Of a DNA stretch of 32,538 nt, positions 22,136-30,405 are shown in pieces (within the stretch, counting starts at the first letter, position 1; every line of letters starts with the position of its first letter). The stretch lies in the IMG/VR virus record IMGVR_UViG_3300035698_007423, positions 1-32,538 of that record; one strand, written 5' to 3'. The notes under the pieces were generated by a model. It saw only the letters and a list, made by a program, of their open reading frames with translations, had not been told where the DNA came from and searched no databases. The translations under genes were made by a program, and so were the position numbers. The DNA comes from a virus.

Positions 22136-22495
22136 TTAAACTCGTATTTGTAACTCATAAAGGACATTTTCGCTATTTACACTATATCGTCTAACGTCAA
22201 TGATTCTATATACTTTACTGTCCAGAGTTACCTCATCATTTACTGCAGGTTCTGTTGACACCGCATTTGCATACAGCCGTACATCTGAACGCTCAATCTG
22301 AAGATCGACTATCTCAGTAGATGTATATTGATCAGGGTATCCATATCCAGTGAATACCGAAGTAGAACCGGCACCAACGCCGGCAGTAGTGGGATCATAG
22401 GCACCTGCGGTCGTTCTTGAAAAGGATATAGCCTCTCCAAATTCAGTCAGTAACTCAAGAGCGATGGCTGCCATCTCAGTACTAAATGTGCTCAT
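22136..22495 (-). CDS. Head closure / head-tail joining protein
   Basis: The 119-aa protein is beta-rich with a short N-terminal helix (EMAAIALELLTEFGE), a variable Gly/Thr loop and a core of strands (SDVRLYANAV, DEVTLDSKVYRIIDVRRY) typical of head closure (stopper) proteins of the gp16/HK97 gp7 kind. It sits directly after the head-tail adaptor and before the gp10-like gene. The assignment is from fold pattern and gene order. Confidence 0.7.
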   Translation of the reverse strand: MSTFSTEMAAIALELLTEFGEAISFSRTTAGAYDPTTAGVGAGSTSVFTGYGYPDQYTSTEIVDLQIERSDVRLYANAVSTEPAVNDEVTLDSKVYRIIDVRRYSVNSENVLYELQIRV

Positions 22496-22498
22496 GAA

Positions 22499-22978
22499 CT
22501 ACCCCCTACTTACGATGAACGACCCGCCATATGCCCCACTGGCCAGCAACTTTTCTAATTGAGATGATATCTTCCTTACAAGAACAGTACTTTGTCCCTT
22601 TTCATACGTCACAGAAAGAGGTCCAACTGTTGTACTACTCTTTACTCTTTCTAGATTAGCTAAAGGATCATTGCCCTCATCTATTGCAATGGCAGTCTCC
22701 ATTAATCCATTCTTTAATTCTGTTGGAATGGTTGTTATTGCTACAGAGTAGCCGTCAATAACTACACCAGCTCTTGGCCATTGCAAAGGCTGGGCATCAC
22801 TCACCTTAACACCTTTGTAGTACAAGGATTCAATGTAGTCCATCCCTTTAATCAACAGTATTTCTGTGTCTGCTGTTAATGTTATGCCTCTAGCAGTAGC
22901 GTAGGCAGTTAACTCTGCTTCAGTCACATAACTATTAGCACCCGCCACAATACTACCGTCTTCTACTACTATAGTCAT
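22499..22978 (-). CDS. Head-tail connector adaptor (DnaT-like family annotation)
   Basis: The 159-aa protein begins with the SIVAGANSYVTEAELTAYAT segment followed by helices containing LLIKGMDYIESLYYKGVK, QPLQWPRAGV and PTELKNGLMETAIAI. This matches the phage family often labelled 'DnaT-like ssDNA-binding protein', which is structurally a head-tail adaptor (gp15/gp6 type). The head-tail neighbours make the adaptor role far more likely than DNA replication. Ribosome binding site AGAGAGACC. Confidence 0.8.
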   Translation of the reverse strand: MTIVVEDGSIVAGANSYVTEAELTAYATARGITLTADTEILLIKGMDYIESLYYKGVKVSDAQPLQWPRAGVVIDGYSVAITTIPTELKNGLMETAIAIDEGNDPLANLERVKSSTTVGPLSVTYEKGQSTVLVRKISSQLEKLLASGAYGGSFIVSRG

Positions 22979-22990
22979 AATAAGGTCTCT

Positions 22991-23074
22991 CTATTTAACT
23001 CTGTTAGACTTGATTAACAATAAAGAATATTGAACACTGACCGCTGTATTATTAGCAGGAACATTTGCGCTATA
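22991..23074 (-). other. In-frame 27-codon extension after a TGA stop
   Basis: The stretch reads as a compact beta-like end with PANNTAV and VQYSLLLIK, in frame with the gene at 23075-23452. It has no start codon or ribosome binding site of its own and ends 12 bases before the next gene. It is recorded separately because it changes the likely C-terminus of the upstream protein. TGA is used as a normal stop elsewhere in this genome, so a different genetic code is not suggested. Confidence 0.5.
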
Positions 23075-23452
23075 TCATATCAATGTCTTTTCAGGATATG
23101 TATTGGGGGCAACATATACAATTACGCTATTAGTTGCTATTCCTTTAGTCTCCCCTCTTCTAGGCACTCCTCCAAAGGGATAAATCATTGAAGTAATCTC
23201 TGCACTTCGAGTTCCTGTTCCATCTGAAGTGTCATCCGCACTACTAGAAGTAACATTAAACGTTTCAGCCGCTCCTGGATAATCTCTAGTACCTCCCCGG
23301 AGCCAGATGTCTTGAGGGGTGTCTGAATCTATATCTAAATTCTGTGCAAACTTATTTACTATAAATAAATCGTCAGTATTTCCGTACATCTGAGCAAAAC
23401 TAGCTATTTCAGCTACCGTTGAAAAATCCTTATCGTAATAATTATAAGGCAT
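23075..23452 (-). CDS. Virion structural protein with a possible readthrough extension (to 22991)
   Basis: The 125-aa protein starts after ATGGAG and is beta-rich with a Ser/Asp/Gly stretch (TSSSADDTSDGTGTRSAEIT) common in head-associated proteins of aquatic phages. It stops at TGA (23077-23075), but the same frame continues for 27 more sense codons (YSANVPANNTAVSVQYSLLL and 7 more) to TAG at 22993-22991. The extension fills an otherwise empty 96-base gap and leaves the 12-base spacer typical of this cluster. Either the TGA is a recent TGG-to-TGA mutation or sequence error, or it is read through. The normal product may therefore be 153 aa. The gene's role is unknown; it may be a decoration or head-fibre protein. 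Confidence 0.7.
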   Translation of the reverse strand: MPYNYYDKDFSTVAEIASFAQMYGNTDDLFIVNKFAQNLDIDSDTPQDIWLRGGTRDYPGAAETFNVTSSSADDTSDGTGTRSAEITSMIYPFGGVPRRGETKGIATNSVIVYVAPNTYPEKTLI

Positions 23453-23496
23453 TATGGATTTTCTCCATTTATTTTTATTAGTTAATAACGACTTAT

Positions 23497-23769
23497 CTAA
23501 TTAATTGGATTAGATAAAGGCGTTGCTGATGATGCATAACTATAGGAAGTAGCTAAAGAATAAGCTATCTCTCCTGCCTCTGAATATATCCTAAAGGTCT
23601 TAGGTGTTGGATACGGTCCAAGCACTACACTGCTACTGGCCGGTATGGCAGTAAAAGTAATTGGCGCACTTGATGAATCCAATTCAGCTGCATGCCCTGA
23701 TGACACTGCAGATGAAGTACAAGTAAGTGAGGTGTTCGCTGTAACAAATACAGTTATTGTGGATGCCAT
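23497..23769 (-). CDS. Small Ser/Thr/Ala-rich virion protein
   Basis: The 90-aa protein starts after AAGGAG and consists almost wholly of small polar and hydrophobic residues (STITVFVTANTSLTCTSSAV and so on), with very few charges. That suggests a single beta-sandwich domain. It is the first gene after the coat protein terminator and precedes another virion-like protein. Head decoration or fibre proteins occupy this position in many phages, but no family is recognised. There is no signal peptide despite the hydrophobic start. Confidence 0.65.
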   Translation of the reverse strand: MASTITVFVTANTSLTCTSSAVSSGHAAELDSSSAPITFTAIPASSSVVLGPYPTPKTFRIYSEAGEIAYSLATSYSYASSATPLSNPIN

Positions 23770-23781
23770 TAACTTATCTCC

Positions 23782-23814
23782 TTAAAAGAGAGGAGCTCTA
23801 AAGCAGAGCCCCTC
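23782..23814 (-). terminator. Intrinsic terminator after the major coat gene
   Basis: On the minus strand GAGGGGCTCT (23814-23805) pairs with AGAGCTCCTC (23799-23790) over 10 positions with one G-U pair, around the loop GCTTT, and is followed by TCTTTTAA. This is a textbook rho-independent terminator 19 bases after the coat gene stop. Partial termination here would make coat mRNA more abundant than downstream connector and tail mRNA. Confidence 0.85.
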
Positions 23815-23832
23815 AACATCAACTAACTAAGA

Positions 23833-24993
23833 CTAATCGATCAACAAGACACAATGTTCTGGTTTAATCATTTCGAAGCCCCAAGCAGCAGAGATTTCAT
23901 ATTTAATGCGTCTGTACTCTTTGTACAAGCTCACTTCAAAAGCAACACCTGAACGAGGATCTTGAATAATCATCACATCGTCAGCTAAGTCACCTTCAAT
24001 AGGTCGAGCAGGAGCACGAGTTACTAAGTGAATCGCATTACGGCTGAATGCCATGTTACGTTCAGCAGAAGCATTAGTTGTAATAGTATGAGTAGCAGCA
24101 GACAGAACGCCTTTCAAGCCAGGTTCAGCAAGAGTTATTGTACCACCATCTGATACATCAGTATCCCCGCTAACAACTACATAAGCAGAAGCAGAAGCAT
24201 CGCCAGCAATAGTAATAACATCACCAGCAATGATAGTACCTGTACCGTTAGAATCTAATGTTAATACAGTTGCGCCAATGGCATAACCCGCATTATTAGT
24301 TCGACCGCCTGAGTTAGTACCTATAGCAGCAGAAGCAATTTGTTGTGACTTATGGATATTCATGCCGAAATGATCAGAAAGAATACCTTGTCGAAGCATA
24401 CTGTCACTACCTGCAGTGTTAGCAGCAGAGTAAGTCGCATTACCCATCAGTGCACCAGCAGCATTAGGAGATAACACTAAATGACGATCACTTAGAGGAG
24501 CACCATTAAGATCAAGTCCTTTAGCAACGTTAGCTACATCTTTGTAGTTAGCTGCATCGAACAAAGTAGTACCGGCAGGAGCATAAGCAATAGATGCTTT
24601 AGTATAAAGACCCGCAAGATCAGATTCCATTTCATTAACAAGAGTACGCATGCCTTGTTCGAACTGAAAACCAAGAATGCTTGAATAGCCTTGTCCTGTA
24701 TTCATGCCAAGCTGTTCTTCACCTGACCAGCGAACTGGTACATAGCGAGATTTGCTAATAGAAATAGTTTTATTGGTAATAGTGTTGTTACCATTGTCCG
24801 CAGGTAATTGACCGGCAGTCACATCGGCAGCAGTTGCTTCAGGAGCTACAGCACTACGAACAGTTTGACCTACAGCAGCACGTTCGATTGAACTGTCACG
24901 AGATACAGCAGGTACCATACCTACTAATTCACGAGACACAACATCCAACGCTGCATATAAATCTGGGGTTAAAGAGGTTAAGGTATTAGCCAT
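23833..24993 (-). CDS. Major capsid protein, P22 coat-like
   Basis: The 386-aa protein matches the P22 gp5 coat family: ANTLTSLTPDLYAALDVVSR at the start, SISKSRYVPVRWSGEEQL, AGALMGNATYSAA, a middle Gly/Thr-rich insert (about residues 225-305) and the FSRNAIHLVTRAPARP plus EYRRIKYEISAAWG end. P22-type coats have the HK97 fold with an inserted domain. It assembles the icosahedral head around the scaffold encoded just upstream. It is followed by a strong terminator. Ribosome binding site AAGGA. Confidence 0.92.
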   Translation of the reverse strand: MANTLTSLTPDLYAALDVVSRELVGMVPAVSRDSSIERAAVGQTVRSAVAPEATAADVTAGQLPADNGNNTITNKTISISKSRYVPVRWSGEEQLGMNTGQGYSSILGFQFEQGMRTLVNEMESDLAGLYTKASIAYAPAGTTLFDAANYKDVANVAKGLDLNGAPLSDRHLVLSPNAAGALMGNATYSAANTAGSDSMLRQGILSDHFGMNIHKSQQIASAAIGTNSGGRTNNAGYAIGATVLTLDSNGTGTIIAGDVITIAGDASASAYVVVSGDTDVSDGGTITLAEPGLKGVLSAATHTITTNASAERNMAFSRNAIHLVTRAPARPIEGDLADDVMIIQDPRSGVAFEVSLYKEYRRIKYEISAAWGFEMIKPEHCVLLID

Positions 24994-25016
24994 GATAAGT
25001 TTCCTTTGTAATTAAA

Positions 25017-25673
25017 TTAATCAGTTATTTTTCCACCTTCTTTGATAAAATCCATCTTCTGTTTCGGATTTAATGAATCAAAGCTGGTTCTAGTTATATT
25101 ATTTACTCCGGCAGCACGGCCACCATCACCTGCAGCACCGCCGCCAGTGGATCGGTTCCCTCTAAGTAATGATTTAAACTTATCACTACTCTCGAACTCC
25201 TTCTTTAGGTCAGTGATACTTGACACAGTCAACTCACCGTTACCATCTAATACTTTCACACCATCATCAGTGTGCTTCAATCTTCGTGAGATAAACTCAC
25301 TTAATAACTCTGCATTTGACCCGTCGGCTAATTCAGATGCTATCTTTAATGCAGTCGTTGTTGTCTTCTCACGACCGATGTTGTCTCGTAATGAACCAAG
25401 ACGTTGTTCTAACTCTTCTCGTGCCTTTTCAGACGATTTAAGCAGTTGTTCGAAGTCACCCTGCTTGCGTGCTTTATCAGTCTCTGCACGCTCTTTAGCC
25501 TCCACCTCTTCTCTCGCTTTGGCTTTAGCTTTCTTCGTCTCATTCAACAGTTCATCTGCTTTTCCTTTGACCGCATCTAACTGACGCTTAAGGTCTTGGA
25601 TAACATCATCTCTATCATCTACTTTTACTTCAGTTTCTTCTTGATTCACAGAATCAGTTGTTGTATCAGTCAT
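25017..25673 (-). CDS. Capsid scaffolding protein
   Basis: The 218-aa protein is highly charged and helical. Residues about 25-100 form a long Lys/Glu/Ala coiled coil. A Gly-rich hinge follows near 173-190 (STGGGAAGDGGRAAG), with a basic/hydrophobic C-terminus (FDSLNPKQKMDFIKEGGKI). This is the composition and the position, directly upstream of the coat gene, expected of a scaffold removed before DNA packaging. ATG 25679 is only 1 base from GGAG, while ATG 25673 has the normal 7-base spacing, so I use the latter. No protease domain is present. Confidence 0.8.
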   Translation of the reverse strand: MTDTTTDSVNQEETEVKVDDRDDVIQDLKRQLDAVKGKADELLNETKKAKAKAREEVEAKERAETDKARKQGDFEQLLKSSEKAREELEQRLGSLRDNIGREKTTTTALKIASELADGSNAELLSEFISRRLKHTDDGVKVLDGNGELTVSSITDLKKEFESSDKFKSLLRGNRSTGGGAAGDGGRAAGVNNITRTSFDSLNPKQKMDFIKEGGKITD

Positions 25674-25697
25674 GCACATTCTCCCACAAGGTGAATA

Positions 25698-26750
25698 TTA
25701 GTTAGTGTCTACAAGTCCCGCTCGTTCAAATGCTTTCGGTTCTTTGCGTTTCAATTCATCTAGTGTTAAAGGAACATAGTTCTCATCAACAAAAGAATCT
25801 AGAGAGAGTTTTCCATCTCGGAACAACTTCATCCTTTGCTCTCCTAATACTTCTTCCTGAAATCCTTTGGGCTGCCTCTTAAGCCAGCTATTGTAAGTAG
25901 TACGACTATCTACTTGTTCTGCCCCCTTATCGGTAACAGCAGGACGGGTTGAGTCCCCATCTTTAAGAATTCTAAACTCTTCTTTAACAAGTGGAATGAC
26001 TGTACTTCTACAATTAAAATGAATAGGAGGTCTAGGTCCTACTCCCTTCTCAAATATCTTTCCATCTAATGACTGACAGGTAGCCGTTGTCTTTCCATCT
26101 AATGTGCTGACCCATTGGACTCTATCAATAATGTCGTCGTTAGCCTGTATCGTCATCTCTCTAGCTAGGTTACTTGCTTGGACTACTGTTGTATGGACTA
26201 AAGCAGACACTTGATGCCAATGAAGCGTGCTCATCATGTTCTTGGTATCTTTGATAATTTCTTGATTGGTATTACCCGCAAGAATACCCGTAGATATCCG
26301 ATTAATAACCTCTTTTCTCTTTAGCCGTGAGAAGGCTTTAAATGATGCTGCTAGAGTCATCTCTTGATCTACTAGCAATATCTTTCTGTTTACTATAGCA
26401 GATCGTATTCTAGGAGAAGTAACCGTTGCAATATCCACGTCAGTTGTCTTCTCTAACATCCGTGCAGAAAACCCTGCTTCGTACTCACTAAAATCCTGTA
26501 AGTTATCTGTTAAGGCATCCGCCATATCGTCATAAATATTCTGTAACTCAGCATCAATCTCTCTTAGTGTCTTCTGGTATCTAGATCGAGTTAACTCTGT
26601 AATGGACTCTTCAGATAAAATATTGGTGACTGCTCTTCTCGCACGTTCTAAAAAGACAGTGGCCTCCTTAGTCTGAGACCCTGCATATCTTTGTACAAAA
26701 ACAGCATGTCTTACGCTTGCATCTAAAAGTAAAGATCTAGTTGTAGCCAT
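25698..26750 (-). CDS. SPP1 gp7-like head morphogenesis protein
   Basis: The 350-aa protein has the family's C-terminal signature: VQWVSTLDGKTTATCQSLDG followed by GPRPPIHFNCRSTVIPL, in which the Cys and His residues form the conserved metal-like site. The N-terminal part is helical. Members (SPP1 gp7, Mu gpF) bind the portal and act in head assembly or early DNA delivery. The gene lies right after portal and before scaffold, the usual place. Ribosome binding site AGGAG. Confidence 0.9.
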   Translation of the reverse strand: MATTRSLLLDASVRHAVFVQRYAGSQTKEATVFLERARRAVTNILSEESITELTRSRYQKTLREIDAELQNIYDDMADALTDNLQDFSEYEAGFSARMLEKTTDVDIATVTSPRIRSAIVNRKILLVDQEMTLAASFKAFSRLKRKEVINRISTGILAGNTNQEIIKDTKNMMSTLHWHQVSALVHTTVVQASNLAREMTIQANDDIIDRVQWVSTLDGKTTATCQSLDGKIFEKGVGPRPPIHFNCRSTVIPLVKEEFRILKDGDSTRPAVTDKGAEQVDSRTTYNSWLKRQPKGFQEEVLGEQRMKLFRDGKLSLDSFVDENYVPLTLDELKRKEPKAFERAGLVDTN

Positions 26751-26771
26751 AAGAGCTCCTAATTACTCATC

Positions 26772-28154
26772 CTAAGACTGCTCAAGACCTTTGAATGGAT
26801 TAATGTTGCCAAGATCCTGCTCAATATCTTCGTTCGTCCTGCCTGCTTCTATTAATCCTGACTGACGTAGTGAATTACGCAAATCTGATTCAGTGATAAT
26901 AGCGCTGTTATATAACTGTAACTGTGCTAATAGCATTTGAGGATCAATTGTCTTATCGAAGAACTCTTTACTTATTTGAAATACAATATCTTCTTCAGTG
27001 GTTGAATTAGCCATGAATCTAAATGCCCATTTAGTGCATCGTAGTATTGCATCATTTGTATTACTAACGATAGTAGATAAAACACTGTTCTCTCCGCTAT
27101 GTTTGATACGAGCTGCTTCTGCTGTTTCATTAGCACTCGCCTGCATTACCAGCCTCGCTCCTAACATAACTGCTTGCTCTTCCTTCCGCTTCATTGCTTC
27201 ATCAGCAAGCTGGTTGGGAGATGCTTGTAAGAGATTTGCTGAACCACCTGGACCTAAGTTATGTCCTCGTCTAGATCCTATCTGAACTCCGTTAGGATTA
27301 GCCGCATTAAACTGCTCTACACTCATGTCAGTAGACATCATTAAAGTAGGCTGCCCTGTTACATGGACAGACTCCTCATAATCCGCACTGTTCTTAAGAT
27401 GACCAATGTTTAGTTGAGCTAAGTCATATAATGGAGCTGCATCTATTCGGTCATCATTATCTTCTGCTCCATTAAACACAAAAGGAATGTGTTCCCAGGA
27501 ATTGCCTTCGAAGTCTCTTGGAATATACTCGTGGAGAAGATTCGATTCTCTGCTGTAAAGCTGCTGAACATATACCTTGTTAATGAGTCGTAATACTCGA
27601 TATTGTGTCTCTGCTTGCCAGGAGAAGCCGTCCTCTCCAACCTTATTCGTATATTCTTCTAATACCACTAAGGATAGACAATGAATGCCATCAACAATCT
27701 CTGTACGCCAATTGATGATACTCTCTGCATCATATCGACTGATACGTGCTTTAAGATTCATATTACTAACTTCAGCGGCTGTTAAGCCTTCTTCACTCGC
27801 TGGAAAGTCTACTAACAGTCCATATCGTCCTGCTTGTAATACTTCTCCAATAGACTCTTGAGCTACCTTCTCTAAACTCATTCCACTGCCTGTTGCATCC
27901 TGTTCAAGATACTTAATAGCAGAAGGAAGATCTATCTCAATGTCTTTTCTAAATACAGCACCGACTAATCCATTCTTTGTTCGTGATGTAAAGTTAGTGA
28001 GTATTGCATCTTGTTTGTATCTATCACATCGCTTCTTATCAGTAGGATCAATATCTAATATGTATTGTTCTACATTGCTATTAACTACATCTCGTACCAA
28101 TAACCATCGGTCAACATAACGAGTGTAATCTGGGTGTTTACTTGTGACGCTCAT
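26772..28154 (-). CDS. Portal protein (DUF4055-type)
   Basis: The 460-aa protein has the pattern of the DUF4055 portal family: HPDYTRYVDRWLLVRDVV at the start, FTSRTKNGLVGAVFRK, the GRYGLLVDFP strand, SADYEESVHVTGQPTL (the clip/stem region) and the long Met/Gln/Ala helix with ETAEAARIKHSGE. It forms the dodecameric DNA channel at the head vertex and docks the terminase encoded upstream. The frame extends to a TTG at 28181, but ATG 28154 follows GGAG with 9-base spacing and is preferred. Confidence 0.9.
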   Translation of the reverse strand: MSVTSKHPDYTRYVDRWLLVRDVVNSNVEQYILDIDPTDKKRCDRYKQDAILTNFTSRTKNGLVGAVFRKDIEIDLPSAIKYLEQDATGSGMSLEKVAQESIGEVLQAGRYGLLVDFPASEEGLTAAEVSNMNLKARISRYDAESIINWRTEIVDGIHCLSLVVLEEYTNKVGEDGFSWQAETQYRVLRLINKVYVQQLYSRESNLLHEYIPRDFEGNSWEHIPFVFNGAEDNDDRIDAAPLYDLAQLNIGHLKNSADYEESVHVTGQPTLMMSTDMSVEQFNAANPNGVQIGSRRGHNLGPGGSANLLQASPNQLADEAMKRKEEQAVMLGARLVMQASANETAEAARIKHSGENSVLSTIVSNTNDAILRCTKWAFRFMANSTTEEDIVFQISKEFFDKTIDPQMLLAQLQLYNSAIITESDLRNSLRQSGLIEAGRTNEDIEQDLGNINPFKGLEQS

Positions 28155-28191
28155 ATAATTAGGCTCCGTCTGTAATCTCAACTAACTTGTC

Positions 28192-29454
28192 TTACGTGAC
28201 ATAAGTAAAGTTTATATGGGCCACAGGCCGATTAATAGGTAGTTCGTACACAATAGGATACGTTGCTGCATCATTCATGTGATCAAATCCAGCTTTCTTA
28301 TCTGGCTCTCCATTCTGATCATATGCTTGCTGCTCCAAACATGAGACAACTGTTGGGCACATCTTAGCATTAACATAAATAAGTCCTTTACTTAATGCTG
28401 CATTCATTGACATAACCCTGTCCTTAACTCTTGGATTCGCCCTATTAGCTCTTACTGTAAATCCTGCTTGTTCTAGTAAAGCAATATCACTGGTACTTGC
28501 ATTCACACTCTTTCTACTGCTGCCTGATGCATCGGGATACATAGTGATAGCATGTTCCGGCCACTTCTCTTTAATGATCTTAATCATGTCAGGCGTATCA
28601 TACATGTTAACTAGCTCATGTACTGCATGCCATTGTTCTCCACCACTTCTCCTTACATACACAACTGCGGCTTGTTTCGTTACGTTAAAGTCACAGCCGA
28701 TGTAAAGTGTTTCCTTCTCCTTAATTCCTTCCGTACTATTGTGACCATCTCTGTTGTAACTGCTGTAAACATTTCCACCTAATAAGTTAACAAACTGTCC
28801 TTCAATATAGGCTTCTATCAATTCAGCGGGATATGTTTCTCTTAATGACGATACATAATCTTCAGGTAAGAATGGATTACTATATGTGGGTGCTTGTACA
28901 TAATCATATAGATCACTTTGCTTCTTAACCCATCTTTCATACACAAATGAATATCCTTCAGGTGTGCTATAAGCACCGACACGGTTGAATGGATTCTCAA
29001 TGCCTCTAGGACGCTGTCTATTCCTTGCTACTATCTTCTCCCATACCAATGCTGCATGCTTAGTAGGAAGTGTATCTAATTCATCTACATGGGCTCTATA
29101 TGATTCATACCCAACTATTCTGCCAGGGTTATCAAGTGTTCTTAATATAAAGTCTCCAAATCCACTGGAAGACGTATAGATAACATTGTCTGACTTATTG
29201 TATTGAAAGGTAATTCCATTATCTTCTAGCTTCTCTGTCAATCTAGCAGCAATAATCATACGTACTAGATCATAGGTTGGTGCATATAACGCAATAACTG
29301 CATTGGAAGAATGAGATGCATCCATGATTGCTTGATTAAACATGGTCTCACTCTTACCGCTGCCAAATCCACCTACAAAGAGAGGGTACTTACATTCTAG
29401 AGCATGAAACTTAGCTTGAGGAACTGTTGCCTTCAGCGTCATCACTCTGGACAT
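28192..29454 (-). CDS. terL: Terminase large subunit
   Basis: The 420-aa protein has the ATPase motor (Walker A GGFGSGKS at 28-35; Walker B HVDELD at 122-127 with D124 and E125) and an RNase H-like nuclease domain with acidic residues in IGCDFNVTK (D255), YPDASGSSR (D308) and FDHMNDA (D391/D395). It cuts concatemers and pumps DNA into the head through the portal. Length is normal for compact terminases. Starts after GAGAGGG. No intein or frameshift is seen in it. Confidence 0.95.
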   Translation of the reverse strand: MSRVMTLKATVPQAKFHALECKYPLFVGGFGSGKSETMFNQAIMDASHSSNAVIALYAPTYDLVRMIIAARLTEKLEDNGITFQYNKSDNVIYTSSSGFGDFILRTLDNPGRIVGYESYRAHVDELDTLPTKHAALVWEKIVARNRQRPRGIENPFNRVGAYSTPEGYSFVYERWVKKQSDLYDYVQAPTYSNPFLPEDYVSSLRETYPAELIEAYIEGQFVNLLGGNVYSSYNRDGHNSTEGIKEKETLYIGCDFNVTKQAAVVYVRRSGGEQWHAVHELVNMYDTPDMIKIIKEKWPEHAITMYPDASGSSRKSVNASTSDIALLEQAGFTVRANRANPRVKDRVMSMNAALSKGLIYVNAKMCPTVVSCLEQQAYDQNGEPDKKAGFDHMNDAATYPIVYELPINRPVAHINFTYVT

Positions 29455-29473
29455 ACATCCCTCTCATCATTGT

Positions 29474-29611
29474 TTATTTAAAAGCTCGCTTAAAGGTTGC
29501 AATGAACTGCCTGCCCAATACCTTTATCTTTAGCCAGGCTTCATACAGTTTCTGTTTTATTTGACAAAATAATACTTTTAATACGTCTAGCATTTGCTTT
29601 AGTGTCTTCAT
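29474..29611 (-). CDS. Small basic amphipathic protein, 45 aa
   Basis: The frame starts at ATG 29611, overlapping the RusA stop (ATGA) and following GAGG, and ends at TAA 29476-29474. The product (MKTLKQMLDVLKVLFCQIKQ and onward, ending KRAFK) is very basic and alternates Lys/Arg with Leu/Ile/Phe/Val, so it would form one long amphipathic helix. The coupled start and the neat fit in the gap between RusA and large terminase support it. It could bind membranes or nucleic acids; no family is recognised. Confidence 0.7.
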   Translation of the reverse strand: MKTLKQMLDVLKVLFCQIKQKLYEAWLKIKVLGRQFIATFKRAFK

Positions 29612-29985
29612 GTGTTTGCCTCAATAGTTACAATGGCTCTCCCATCTTTGATGATGTCATTAACATCCCGCTGTATCGATAGACAGTCAATCAAGGAATC
29701 ATCTTCATAAGCACCGGCACTCTCCAGAGAATCCAGTAATGCTTTACAGATATTATCTACGTCTCTTCTCCGTCTATCTGGAGATCTCAACTTAATATTT
29801 AACTTAATCCGTTTCCCGCCAAACTCTTCTTTACACTTCGCAACATAAGGAGCAACAATTCCTATCACTTCCTGTCGAAAAGACTTGCCTCGTTTAGTGA
29901 TAAATCGAATAGCACGTTTCCCTAATACTCGACTCGCATAATAATGATTAACACTCGGAGGCCATGGCAATTCAATCGTTACCAT
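29608..29985 (-). CDS. rusA: RusA-type Holliday junction resolvase
   Basis: The 125-aa protein has the RusA signature: LPWPPSVNHYY at the start, RRRRDVDNICKALLDSLESA (D75 and D77) and GAYEDDSLID (D95/D96). RusA is a dimeric, metal-dependent resolvase that cuts four-way DNA junctions. Unusually for a DNA-metabolism gene it lies in the late packaging operon between small and large terminase, which suggests that it clears branches from replicated DNA before packaging. Ribosome binding site GGAGGATAAG. Confidence 0.93.
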   Translation of the reverse strand: MVTIELPWPPSVNHYYASRVLGKRAIRFITKRGKSFRQEVIGIVAPYVAKCKEEFGGKRIKLNIKLRSPDRRRRDVDNICKALLDSLESAGAYEDDSLIDCLSIQRDVNDIIKDGRAIVTIEANT

Positions 29986-30014
29986 CTTATCCTCCGCTTA
30001 TTAATGTTAAATAA

Positions 30015-30368
30015 CTATTTAGGTTCTTCCTGTTTTGCAGGAATTACTTCAATCTGAATCTTACCAATACCGCTGCGTTCGTCTTCAATTGGAGCTGTCT
30101 CTCTCCAACCCGCTTGTGTCTTAAGCCAGAAGATTTGAGCAGATACATTGTCGTTATCAACTGCATTGGCAAATAACGATCTAGCCACTTTAATATTACG
30201 ATCAACTAATGCGGTATCTAATTCTTCTCTGTAATGCTTAATAAGTGTGTTCTTACACACACCTAAATATTGTGCTATTTGATCCTGTCTAATGCCGTGA
30301 GATACTAAAGTCACTACTTTCGTCTTTGTCTCATCTGTTGGTGCATGCGCGGGTAATGTCACAAACAA
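30015..30368 (-). CDS. Probable small terminase subunit (HTH DNA-binding)
   Basis: The 117-aa protein has an N-terminal helix-turn-helix (VVTLVSHGIRQDQIAQYLGV then CKNTLIKHY, residues about 18-45) and a second helical part with the pattern VARSLFANAV, IFWLKTQAGWRE seen in many phage small-terminase-like proteins. It would recognise packaging sequence and load the large subunit. It lies two genes upstream of the large subunit. The HTH is clear; the terminase role is by family pattern and position. Confidence 0.72.
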   Translation of the reverse strand: MFVTLPAHAPTDETKTKVVTLVSHGIRQDQIAQYLGVCKNTLIKHYREELDTALVDRNIKVARSLFANAVDNDNVSAQIFWLKTQAGWRETAPIEDERSGIGKIQIEVIPAKQEEPK

Positions 30369-30405
30369 TCCCTCCTTCTCGTTAATAATCTTTTATAGAG
30401 TTCAT

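Noticed and set aside
25042-25584. Plus-strand 180-aa frame opposite the scaffold gene
   Set aside because: Ser/Asn/Phe-rich mirror of the Lys/Glu-rich scaffold coding sequence; typical antisense artefact.
28155-28181. Longer portal frame starting at TTG 28181
   Set aside because: TTG start without ribosome binding site; ATG 28154 has GGAG at good spacing.
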